Source: Algorimicrobium hallyeonense
GTDB lineage: Bacteria; Bacteroidota; Bacteroidia; Flavobacteriales; Flavobacteriaceae
NCBI RefSeq assembly: GCF_042657385.1
Contig: NZ_JBHSLA010000004.1
Location: 62,001 to 126,000, forward strand
Length of the DNA stretch: 64,000 nucleotides
Direction: 5' to 3'
A program made the position numbers and the translations under genes. This document shows positions 8,865 through 16,462 of this stretch, one piece after another (the first letter of the stretch is position 1; each line of letters begins with the position of its first letter). The notes below the pieces were generated by a model. That model worked only from the letters and a program-made list of their open reading frames with translations. It did not search any database and had not been told where the DNA came from.

Positions 8865-9567
8865 AACATGTTTGATTGGTTTGCTGTTTTGTTCAGTTTC
8901 ATTTGCACAAAACGATAGCATTCCTTCAAACAAAAAATTAAAAGACAGTAGTAAGCAGCTAGAGAAATACGGACTGCGTGTTGGTGGAGATGCCAGTAAA
9001 TTACTGCGTTCATTTTTAGATGATGACTATAAGGGTTTTGAAGTAAATAGTGATTTCCGATTTACAAAAAAATGGTATTTAGCTGGAGAGTTTGGTGTTG
9101 AAGAAAAAACAACGACCACAGATTATATTGATGTTACAGCCACCGGAACTTACATAAAACTTGGAGCCGATTATAACGCTTACGAAAACTGGTATGGTAT
9201 GAATAATTTACTGTATGGTGGTTTTCGTGTGGCATTCAGTAATTTTAGTCAAGATTTAAATAGTTTTGGTGTGTACTCGCAAAATCAATATTGGGCACCA
9301 CAATTTTCATCGTCAGAATCTAAAAAATTTAGTGGACTAAATGCAGTATGGGCTGAATTTATTGTGGGCTTAAAAGTAGAAGTTCTTACCAACTTGTTTT
9401 TAGGTGTTAATGCCCAATTTAAATATATAATTACGCAAAGCGAACCCGATAATTTTGAAAACATCTATATTCCTGGGTACAATAAAACCTATGATAGCGG
9501 GAGTTTTGGCTTTGGCTATGGCTATAATATTTCGTATTTAATTCCGATTTTCAAGAAAGCAAAATAG
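8830..9567 (+). CDS. DUF6048 family outer-membrane beta-barrel-like protein
   Basis: A 245-residue protein with a signal peptide ending at SFAQ (residue 27). A beta-barrel-like C-terminal region follows, with alternating aromatic residues (GGFRVAFSNFSQ, GSFGFGYGYNISYLIPIF). This matches the DUF6048 family, which typically follows a DUF6452 lipoprotein. The first 35 bp overlap the upstream gene in another frame. The TAG stop is shared with the first unit of an eight-copy heptamer array. It is probably an outer-membrane protein; its function is unknown. Confidence 0.75.
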   Translation: MNTPQTITSIIKTCLIGLLFCSVSFAQNDSIPSNKKLKDSSKQLEKYGLRVGGDASKLLRSFLDDDYKGFEVNSDFRFTKKWYLAGEFGVEEKTTTTDYIDVTATGTYIKLGADYNAYENWYGMNNLLYGGFRVAFSNFSQDLNSFGVYSQNQYWAPQFSSSESKKFSGLNAVWAEFIVGLKVEVLTNLFLGVNAQFKYIITQSEPDNFENIYIPGYNKTYDSGSFGFGYGYNISYLIPIFKKAK

Positions 9568-9621
9568 TGTTCAGTGTTCAGTGTTCAGTGTTCAGTGTTC
9601 AGTGTTCAGTGTTCAGTGTTC
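9566..9621. repeat. Heptanucleotide tandem array, 8 x AGTGTTC
   Basis: Eight perfect copies of AGTGTTC (56 bp). The first two bases of the array are the last two bases of the TAG stop of the DUF6048 gene. Because the unit is 7 bp, changes in copy number would not affect the protein. A second array of eight copies with the related unit AGTGAAT lies at 46943. Confidence 0.97.
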
Positions 9622-9836
9622 CAAAGATTAAAAATTCCCGAAAATAAATACTAAATTCCAAAACGTAATTACAGAATTTCTACAATTAACTTCCTGTAAT
9701 TACCCCAATAGCTTTCTCTCCTTGACTTTGCCAGAAATATAAGGTCAAAGTTTATGAATCCAAATTAAAAGTTAGAAAAACGAGAGTTTATTCAACTTAA
9801 GTTAAAAGTCATACGTCCTAACAACAGAAGGCAAAC

Positions 9837-11000
9837 TTAATCCCGATCTTGATACTTCGCTTTTTTACTCCCTTCATACATGACATATTTAACTAAACGC
9901 GATTCTAATTTTGCATTCATTAAATGTATTTTCCGGGATGGTCGTAATCCCACATGTTTTAAAGCATCTAAATTAGATGTAATAAACCACGCATCAGTTC
10001 CTGGATAGTTTTGTTTTAAGGTGTCTCCAATTGCAGCATAAAAATTTTCCATATCAATATCCAATCGTTCTCCATAAGGTGGGTTGAAAACCATATGGAG
10101 TTTGGCATCACCCGCTTTTTGAGTTTTAAAGAAATCCTCATGTTTGATACTTACAAATTCATCTAAATGGGCATTCTTCAAATTATCCTTGGCTTTTGCC
10201 ACGGCACTAGGCGATTTATCATAACCTATTATTTTATGATGAAAGTCGCGTGTTTTTTTCAAAAGTGATTCTTCAATTTTTTCAAACAGTTCCACATCCC
10301 AATCGTTCCAACGTTCAAAGGCAAATTCCTTTCGCATTAAATTTGGTGGAATATTACATGCTATCATAGCAGCTTCAGCCAAAATAGTACCACTTCCACA
10401 CATGGGGTCCATAAAATCCGATTGACCATCCCAACCGGATAACATAACCAGTCCTGCTGCCAAAACCTCATTTATTGGCGCTATATTTGTAGCCGTTTTA
10501 TAGCCACGTTTATGTAAAGATTCGCCGGAAGAATCTAACGAAATGGTACATTGATTTCTATCTATATGAACATTCACTTTTAAATCAGGAAACCGTAAAT
10601 CAATATTTGGTCGTTCATTCGTGGTGTCTCTAAATTTATCCACAATGGCATCTTTAGTTTTTAGAGAAATATATTGCGAATGGGTAAATTGTTCCGAATG
10701 AACGGTAGAACTAATAGCTAAAGTACCACTAGATTTCATATACTGACTCCAATCCATTTTATAAACTTGGTCATACAGGTCTTGTTCATCTTTAATCCGA
10801 AAATTATTTATGGGTTTTAATATTTTTATAGCCGTACGCAAACCTAAATTAGCTTTGTACATAAAACCTTTATCACCAGTAAAACCAACCATCCTAGTCC
10901 CCTTCTGGATATCAGTAGCTCCCAGTTGCAGTAGTTCTTTTTCTAATAAATCTTCAAAGCCAAATAAGGTTTTGGCAACCATTTTATAATTATTCTCCAT
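9837..11000 (-). CDS. THUMP-domain class I SAM-dependent RNA methyltransferase (RlmL/Trm14-like)
   Basis: A 387-residue protein. The THUMP region (about 1-160) is followed by a UPF0020-type methyltransferase domain with DPMCGSGTILAEAAM as the SAM motif and FNPPYGERL as the catalytic motif. It is expected to make N2-methylguanosine in 23S rRNA or tRNA, in the manner of the N-terminal half of RlmL or TrmN/Trm14. The frame extends upstream to 11045, but the ATG at 11000 gives the standard N-terminus (MENNYKMVAKTLFGFEDLLEKEL is split across residues 1-23). It also lies just downstream of a -7 box on this strand at 11021-11028. The exact RNA target is uncertain. Confidence 0.87.
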   Translation of the reverse strand: MENNYKMVAKTLFGFEDLLEKELLQLGATDIQKGTRMVGFTGDKGFMYKANLGLRTAIKILKPINNFRIKDEQDLYDQVYKMDWSQYMKSSGTLAISSTVHSEQFTHSQYISLKTKDAIVDKFRDTTNERPNIDLRFPDLKVNVHIDRNQCTISLDSSGESLHKRGYKTATNIAPINEVLAAGLVMLSGWDGQSDFMDPMCGSGTILAEAAMIACNIPPNLMRKEFAFERWNDWDVELFEKIEESLLKKTRDFHHKIIGYDKSPSAVAKAKDNLKNAHLDEFVSIKHEDFFKTQKAGDAKLHMVFNPPYGERLDIDMENFYAAIGDTLKQNYPGTDAWFITSNLDALKHVGLRPSRKIHLMNAKLESRLVKYVMYEGSKKAKYQDRD

Positions 11001-11020
11001 TGCAGACATTAAATAGATTG

Positions 11021-11039
11021 CAAAAATACAGTATTTTTG
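11021..11039. promoter_or_regulatory. Palindromic divergent promoter: two opposed -7 elements
   Basis: The sequence CAAAAATACAGTATTTTTG is a perfect inverted repeat (9-bp arms, central A). Each arm contains TATTTTTG, a match to TAnnTTTG: one reads leftwards to the rlmL-like gene (start 11000) and one rightwards to the methyltransferase at 11132. The two -7 boxes nearly abut, so the two promoters should compete for RNA polymerase. It could also be an operator. Confidence 0.6.
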
Positions 11040-11131
11040 TGGCAAGACAACAGACTTTACTCAACAAAGACATATTTTTGGGTGACTAAATAACGATTAA
11101 AAGATCAAATCCCAGCATTGGGAAAACTTCT

Positions 11132-11860
11132 ATGGAAAACACATCGCAATGGTTTGCTTCATGGTTTGACACACCATATTATCACATACTCTATAAAGAT
11201 AGAGATAATAGCGAAGCACAGCTATTTATGGATACCTTAACCAATTATTTAAATCTGCCAGAAGATGGTGAAATTTTAGATTTAGCATGTGGAAAGGGCC
11301 GCCATGCTATATATTTAAACTCATTAGGTTATCGTGTTACAGGTGCCGATTTATCTGAAAACAGCATAGAACACGCGAAACAATTTGAAAATGAAACCTT
11401 AAATTTTCAAGTACATGATATGTGTAAACCTTTTAAAAAGCAGTTTGATGCTGTTTTTAATTTGTTTACTAGTTTTGGATATTTTGAAAATGAAGCGGAT
11501 AACTTAAGAACCATTAAAGCTATTCAAGCGGATTTAAATGAAACCGGATTTGGAGTTATAGATTTTATGAATTGTGATTTTGTTATTGAAAATTTAGTTC
11601 CGGAAGAAACAAAAACAGTTGAGGGAATTGAGTTTCATTTAAAACGTTATGTCCAAGATGGCTATATTATAAAAGACATTCAGTTTGAAGATGCGGGAGA
11701 AAATTATCAATTTCAAGAACGTGTTCGGGCGTTTACTTTGGATGATTTTCAAGAATTATTTGATCAAGCAGGTGTTTATTTATTAGATATTTTTGGGGAT
11801 TATAAATTAAATAAATTCAATAAAAACACGTCTGAACGTTTAATTATGATTTTTAAGTAA
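11132..11860 (+). CDS. Class I SAM-dependent methyltransferase
   Basis: A 242-residue cytoplasmic methyltransferase with glycine-rich motif I (ILDLACGKGRHAIYL, about residue 48) and the acidic end of motif II (VTGADLSENSIEHAKQ). FNLFTSFGYF marks the later strand. The length fits the Methyltransf_25/31 group. The substrate cannot be told. The stop overlaps the ATG of the ZIP transporter by one base (TAATG), so the two are translationally linked. Confidence 0.85.
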   Translation: MENTSQWFASWFDTPYYHILYKDRDNSEAQLFMDTLTNYLNLPEDGEILDLACGKGRHAIYLNSLGYRVTGADLSENSIEHAKQFENETLNFQVHDMCKPFKKQFDAVFNLFTSFGYFENEADNLRTIKAIQADLNETGFGVIDFMNCDFVIENLVPEETKTVEGIEFHLKRYVQDGYIIKDIQFEDAGENYQFQERVRAFTLDDFQELFDQAGVYLLDIFGDYKLNKFNKNTSERLIMIFK

Positions 11861-12534
11861 TGTTACACTATTTATTACCCATATTAGCCGTTATTATTGG
11901 AGCGGCCTTGGTTATTTTAACACGCAAAAAAGCCTATTTTAACTTTAAATTGCTACTTGCTTTTAGTGGTGCCTTTTTATTAGCTCTAACGCTTTTTGAA
12001 TTATTACCCGAAGTATATCATCATCTAGATGCCAAGGAAACTGGACTCTATATAATGTTTGGAATTCTGATTCAAATCATTTTAGAATTCTTTTCCAAAG
12101 GTGCAGAACATGGTCACGTTCATGTCCATACGCATGATGACTCGTTTCCTTGGGCATTATTTATAAGTTTATGTATTCATAGCTTTTTAGAAGGTTTTCC
12201 AATCCATGAACACAATGATATGGTGTATGGCGTTCTTGTTCATAAAATTCCAATTGCTACGGTTATTACGGGTTTTTTAATCCATTCAAAAGCTACTAAA
12301 TTCCAAGTCATTGCCTTCTTAATAATTTTTGCTGCTATGACACCTTTGGGAACTTACATTTCGAATCACGCCAATATTGCAACGCATTACATTAGTGCTA
12401 TTAATGCTATTGTAATTGGTATCTTTTTGCACATTTCAACAACCATTTTATTTGAAAGTGGTGAAGGTCATAAATTTAATCTCACCAAGTTAATAGCAAT
12501 CGTTTTAGGTATTGCTGCAGCTTACATGATTTAA
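11860..12534 (+). CDS. ZIP family metal cation transporter
   Basis: A 224-residue membrane protein with about seven or eight helices. The His-rich stretch HGHVHVHTHDD (about residues 85-95) is a typical ZIP cytoplasmic metal-binding loop. The conserved helix IV/V signatures are present as ISLCIHSFLEGFP and VLVHKIPIAT, whose His/Glu residues line the metal path. It is likely to import Zn2+ or a similar divalent cation. It is coupled to the upstream methyltransferase by a TAATG junction and lies 8 bp before the DUF4268 gene. Confidence 0.88.
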   Translation: MLHYLLPILAVIIGAALVILTRKKAYFNFKLLLAFSGAFLLALTLFELLPEVYHHLDAKETGLYIMFGILIQIILEFFSKGAEHGHVHVHTHDDSFPWALFISLCIHSFLEGFPIHEHNDMVYGVLVHKIPIATVITGFLIHSKATKFQVIAFLIIFAAMTPLGTYISNHANIATHYISAINAIVIGIFLHISTTILFESGEGHKFNLTKLIAIVLGIAAAYMI

Positions 12535-12542
12535 TAGTTTTT

Positions 12543-12971
12543 ATGTTTTCAAAAGAAGAATCTAGACAACTCCGCCAATTATTCTGGACCAGTTTTGGGA
12601 AATCCTTTCCTAGAAAATGGATCTTGTATGATACAAAAATAAAAGGGATGAGTTTTAAATTTCATTTTGATACGAAACACGCCATGGTTTCAATAGATTT
12701 GGAAGATGATTTAGAGAACCGCATCAATATTTGGGAAAAATTAGAGGCGTTAAAAACCATATTAAAAGATGATTATTTACCATTAGCTATTTTTGAAGAA
12801 GAATACTATTTAGAAAACGGCAAAGAAATCTCCCGAATTTATGTGCCTTTAGAACAAAAAGTATCCATTCATAACAAAAATACCTGGCAAGACGTAATGG
12901 TTTTTTTAAATGATACCATGAGTAAATTTGAATCCTTTTTTGAGGATTATAGAGACGTTATTACGCCTTAA
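12543..12971 (+). CDS. DUF4268 domain-containing protein
   Basis: A 142-residue soluble protein. FSKEESRQLRQLFWTSFGK at the start and the later NTWQDVMVFLNDTM segment match the DUF4268 family, which is often found alone in flavobacteria and otherwise as a C-terminal domain of nuclease-like proteins. No catalytic residues are apparent. It is the third gene of the methyltransferase-ZIP unit (8 bp gap). The function is unknown. Confidence 0.8.
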   Translation: MFSKEESRQLRQLFWTSFGKSFPRKWILYDTKIKGMSFKFHFDTKHAMVSIDLEDDLENRINIWEKLEALKTILKDDYLPLAIFEEEYYLENGKEISRIYVPLEQKVSIHNKNTWQDVMVFLNDTMSKFESFFEDYRDVITP

Positions 12972-13107
12972 TCTTTTTTTTTACAAAACTCAAATTCTGC
13001 CTCTTTCCCCAACCATTATAAAACAAGGTGGATTGACACCTTTTAATGAATCCTGAAAATTAAAATTTAAAACGTGATATTCAGCCAATTATATCGCGTT
13101 GATTTCC

Positions 13108-13115
13108 TACCTTTG
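13108..13115 (+). promoter_or_regulatory. -7 element upstream of marC
   Basis: TACCTTTG fits TAnnTTTG and is followed by CAGCC, giving a predicted start near 13122 and a leader of about 63 nt before the marC ATG. No clear -33 TTG lies at the usual distance. Confidence 0.55.
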
Positions 13116-13140
13116 CAGCCTTAAAAAATCAAGTCTCAAA

Positions 13141-13164
13141 ATGAAATTTATAGAGACGAAATAA
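13141..13164 (+). other. Seven-codon leader ORF candidate before marC
   Basis: ATG to TAA encoding M-K-F-I-E-T-K, lying between the predicted promoter and the marC start (20 bp downstream). It may be chance, but its position suits a leader peptide. Confidence 0.25.
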
Positions 13165-13184
13165 TTTTTAATTATTATCAGATA

Positions 13185-13799
13185 ATGGACCACCTTGTTA
13201 CTTTTTCAATAACGGTATTTACAGGATTCTTTGCTATTATGAATCCAATTTCAAATTTACCTATTTTTCTATCTCTGGTTGGAAATGCCGATAAGGAAAC
13301 CAAGTTACGTATTAGTAAACGTGCCGTTTTAATTGCTTTTATTATTGTGGCTATTTTTGTTATTCTTGGTAAAACCATTTTTGAGTTATTTGGAATTACT
13401 ATTCCTGCCTTTAAAATTACAGGTGGTATTTTAATTTTTTATGTAGGATTTGATATGCTTCAATCGAAAAAATCAAGCATCAAGAATTTAAAAAACACCC
13501 ATATTGATGAAAACATAGCAATTTCACCTTTAGCTATTCCTATTTTGGCTGGGCCTGGAACTATTGTTACCGCTATGAACTTTGTATCTGATGCCAACTA
13601 TCTAAAAATAGGCTTGGTAATATTAATTTTCGCATTAATGTGTTTATTAACATTTATCACTTTTCGTTTAAGCGATTATATAGTTCGGAAAATTGGTCAT
13701 AATGTCATTTCTGTTGTCGGAAAAATCATGGGTTTAATCATTGCCATAATTGGTACAAGCATGATTATTGAAGGTATTAAAATTTCTTTTAACTTGTAG
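13185..13799 (+). CDS. MarC family integral membrane protein
   Basis: A 204-residue protein with six hydrophobic helices. The MarC signatures are the MNPISNLPIFLSL loop (about residue 19) and SPLAIPILAGPGTI (about 107). MarC proteins were once linked to antibiotic resistance, but their transport substrate is unsettled. A second, more distant MarC is encoded at 30289-30921. It has its own promoter box at 13108 and is convergent with the hemolysin III gene. Confidence 0.88.
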   Translation: MDHLVTFSITVFTGFFAIMNPISNLPIFLSLVGNADKETKLRISKRAVLIAFIIVAIFVILGKTIFELFGITIPAFKITGGILIFYVGFDMLQSKKSSIKNLKNTHIDENIAISPLAIPILAGPGTIVTAMNFVSDANYLKIGLVILIFALMCLLTFITFRLSDYIVRKIGHNVISVVGKIMGLIIAIIGTSMIIEGIKISFNL

Positions 13800-13811
13800 T
13801 AACAATTTGCC

Positions 13812-14438
13812 CTAAATCACATAAAAAAAGACCATTATAAAATGGCAAATGGCACCAGCTAATACAAAAAGATGCCAGATTACGTGGTTGAATTTTATTT
13901 TATCAATAGCATAAAATAAAATACCAGCTGTATAAGCAAAGCCCCCTGCAAATAACCAAAAAAGTCCTGTAGTACCTAAATTTTCGGATAAATAGCTGAA
14001 ATCAAAAATAACAAGCCATCCCATTAACAAATAAAGTAAAACGGAAAAGAATTCAAATCGTCCTGTAAAAAACACTTTTAGAACGAGTCCAAGTGCTGTT
14101 ATACCCCATACGGTCCAAAATAAATGCCAACCTTTGCTGGCTTCCAGTGTTATTAAGGCAACAGGGGTATAGGTTCCGGCTATTAAAAAGTAAATACTTA
14201 TATGGTCTAGAATACGGAAATAATGTTTGGGCTTATCAGATTGTACAAAATGATACAAAGTAGAAGAACTAAACAATAAAATTAAGGTTATCCCATAAAC
14301 TATAACGCTAAATAAACTGTAGTCCGTTTTACCGGAATTAAACAGTATTAACAACACTAAAGCGGCAATACCTGTAAGTGCGCCAAACGCATGAGTTAAA
14401 CTATTTAAACGTTCTTCAAAGGGAGTTTGTACGCGCAT
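13812..14438 (-). CDS. Hemolysin III / PAQR family membrane protein
   Basis: A 208-residue, seven-helix protein with PAQR motifs: the initial TPFEERLNSLTHAFGA, SSSTLYHF, RILDHISIYFLIAGTYTP and the final VIWHLFVLAGAICHF. The conserved His, Asp and Ser residues are the presumed metal site of the CREST superfamily. I place the start at 14438, where the ATG overlaps the stop of the preceding gene (TAATG). A start at 14465 would add nine residues inside that gene. The physiological role is unclear despite the name. Confidence 0.88.
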   Translation of the reverse strand: MRVQTPFEERLNSLTHAFGALTGIAALVLLILFNSGKTDYSLFSVIVYGITLILLFSSSTLYHFVQSDKPKHYFRILDHISIYFLIAGTYTPVALITLEASKGWHLFWTVWGITALGLVLKVFFTGRFEFFSVLLYLLMGWLVIFDFSYLSENLGTTGLFWLFAGGFAYTAGILFYAIDKIKFNHVIWHLFVLAGAICHFIMVFFYVI

Positions 14439-15115
14439 TAGGGCATTTCTTTGGTTTTGAGCCATTTGTTGGTTAATTCAAAAAAATCAAAATCTAAAGC
14501 AGATTCTTGACGTTCCAAACGGCCACTTTGGAAATTACGCTCTAGAACATCTTCAATTAAATAATCTTCTTTTACATTCCAAGGATCAAATTCTTCTTTA
14601 AGAGAAATATTAAAAAGTAAGGCCGTATTATTAAACCAAAAGGCGCGCCAACCACTGCGTAAATCTTTTATTAAATCGAATGTAGTTACCCCTGTTTGTC
14701 TATGAATTAATTTTACAAGAATTTGTCCTTCGGTCTTGGTAAGTTTTTTCAATTCGGCTGAAAATTCATCTTCAATATATTTCTGAATTAATTTAGCATA
14801 GCGTCGCTTTTCACTTTCACGTTCCAAGCTATTTAAGCGTTCGTTTAAAGACTCCAAACGTTCGGCTGCTAGTTTAGCATACGGATAGACTTTAACAGTT
14901 TTTCGTCTGATAACTAAATAGCGTTTCCGATCTTCATTACTATTAAATTTTAAACGATGAAGCAACATGACTTCATTTAAATTAATAGCGGTTTTAGGAA
15001 TAGAATCGCCTTCAACCAAGATGTAAAAAACGTCTGTAGAGTCCTGCACCTCCTCCTCTATTTGAGCAAAAAGCATCATGGGAAAAACTAAAAATAAGTA
15101 GACAATTACTTTCAT
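14438..15115 (-). CDS. DUF4294 domain-containing exported protein
   Basis: A 225-residue protein with a signal peptide (residues 1-18, ending LFAQ). A helical, charged core follows (AKLAAERLESLNERLNSLE) and then the conserved LVKLIHRQTGVTTFDLIKDL segment, which matches DUF4294. It is predicted to be periplasmic. The function is unknown. It is coupled to the hemolysin III gene through a one-base stop/start overlap. Confidence 0.82.
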   Translation of the reverse strand: MKVIVYLFLVFPMMLFAQIEEEVQDSTDVFYILVEGDSIPKTAINLNEVMLLHRLKFNSNEDRKRYLVIRRKTVKVYPYAKLAAERLESLNERLNSLERESEKRRYAKLIQKYIEDEFSAELKKLTKTEGQILVKLIHRQTGVTTFDLIKDLRSGWRAFWFNNTALLFNISLKEEFDPWNVKEDYLIEDVLERNFQSGRLERQESALDFDFFELTNKWLKTKEMP

Positions 15116-15229
15116 AGCTTAAAATGAATCCAAAATCGTTCCAAATTGGAAGTGTAAAATTAATAATTTAAAAACCCTTTAACCTTAAAATACTATTAAT
15201 ATTGTTATTTTAGTGCAAAAATTATACAG

Positions 15230-16318
15230 ATGGCAAAAAAGAGTATATTAAATAAAAAGTCTATGGACTTTCTAGAGACATATTTAAATAATGCAGCTCC
15301 TACGGGTTACGAATGGGAAGGTCAGAAAATATGGATGGACTACCTAAAACCGTATGTAGATGAGTTTATTACCGATACCTACGGTACAGCAGTTGGTGTT
15401 ATTAACCCGAAAGCCAAATACAAAGTTGTGATTGAAGGTCATGCGGATGAAATTTCTTGGTATGTAAATTACATTTCAGATAATGGATTAATTTATGTAG
15501 TTCGTAATGGTGGTAGCGATCATCAAATTGCACCAAGTAAGGTGGTTAATATTCACACGAAGAATGGTATTGTAAAAGGCGTTTTTGGATGGCCTGCAAT
15601 TCATACCAGAAACAAATCCAAAGAAGAGGCACCAAAACCTGATAATATTTGTATTGATGTGGGTGCAAAAGACAAAGCAGAAGTGGAAAAAATGGACATC
15701 CATGTCGGTTGTGTTATTACTTACCCGGATGAATTTCATATCCTAAACAACGATAAATTTGTTTGTCGTGCTTTAGATAACCGTATGGGTGGATTTATGA
15801 TTGCAGAAGTAGCGAGGCTTTTAAAAGAAAATAAGAAAACACTACCTTTTGGTTTATATATTACCAACTCGGTTCAAGAAGAAATTGGTTTACGTGGTGC
15901 TGAAATGATTACTCAAACTATAAAACCTAATGTGGCTATTGTAACCGATGTTACCCATGACACAACAACACCAATGATTGAACAGAAAAAAGAAGGATAT
16001 GTGGAAATGGGTCTTGGTCCTGTTATTGCGTATGCTCCAGCTGTTCAACAAAAACTGCGGGATTTAATTACGGAAACGGCTGAAGAGAAAAAGATTCCGT
16101 TTCAACGTGCTGCACTCTCTAGAGCAACAGGAACAGATACAGATGCCTTTGCGTATAGCAATGGTGGTGTGCCTTCTGCTCTAATTTCATTACCGCTGCG
16201 TTATATGCATACCACTGTGGAAATGGTTCATAAAGACGATGTTGAAAATGTTATTAAAATGATTTATGAAACATTATTAAAAATGAAAGAAGGCGAAACG
16301 TATTCGTATTTTAAATAA
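15230..16318 (+). CDS. M42 family metallopeptidase (glutamyl/deblocking aminopeptidase-like)
   Basis: A 362-residue cytosolic aminopeptidase of the M42/PepA (TET) family. The two-metal site is visible in order: His in IEGHADEISW (about residue 73), bridging Asp in CRALDNRMGG, the general-base and ligand Glu pair in VQEEIGLRGAE, Asp in VTDVTHDT and the final His in LRYMHTTVE. The length is normal. It would trim N-terminal residues from peptides as a dodecameric shell. No operon partner is seen; it is convergent with the penicillin acylase, with a repeat-type hairpin between. Confidence 0.9.
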   Translation: MAKKSILNKKSMDFLETYLNNAAPTGYEWEGQKIWMDYLKPYVDEFITDTYGTAVGVINPKAKYKVVIEGHADEISWYVNYISDNGLIYVVRNGGSDHQIAPSKVVNIHTKNGIVKGVFGWPAIHTRNKSKEEAPKPDNICIDVGAKDKAEVEKMDIHVGCVITYPDEFHILNNDKFVCRALDNRMGGFMIAEVARLLKENKKTLPFGLYITNSVQEEIGLRGAEMITQTIKPNVAIVTDVTHDTTTPMIEQKKEGYVEMGLGPVIAYAPAVQQKLRDLITETAEEKKIPFQRAALSRATGTDTDAFAYSNGGVPSALISLPLRYMHTTVEMVHKDDVENVIKMIYETLLKMKEGETYSYFK

Positions 16319-16357
16319 GAAGCTTTAAAGCATAGAATAAGCTATGTAGCCCTCAAT

Positions 16358-16421
16358 GTCACCTTGAGCGAAGTCGAAATATTAGCAAATAATAAAACCT
16401 CGACTTCGTTCAGTTTGACAA
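16358..16421. repeat. Inverted pair of a dispersed-type repeat (hairpin between convergent genes)
   Basis: The arms TGTCACCTTGAGCGAAGTCGA and TCGACTTCGTTCAGTTTGACA pair at 17 of 21 positions across a 22-nt spacer. The arm resembles the 'TGTCAxxCTGAGCGxAGTCGA' sequence that recurs between genes in many Bacteroidota genomes. Here it separates two convergent genes and may end transcription from both sides, though it lacks a T tract. Confidence 0.7.
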
Positions 16422-16462
16422 ATTATAAACAAATACCAACTAGTACGACTTTTTGACCTGTT

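Noticed and set aside
9566..9621. Possible CRISPR-like array
   Set aside because: Units are 7 bp with no spacers; it is a simple tandem repeat.
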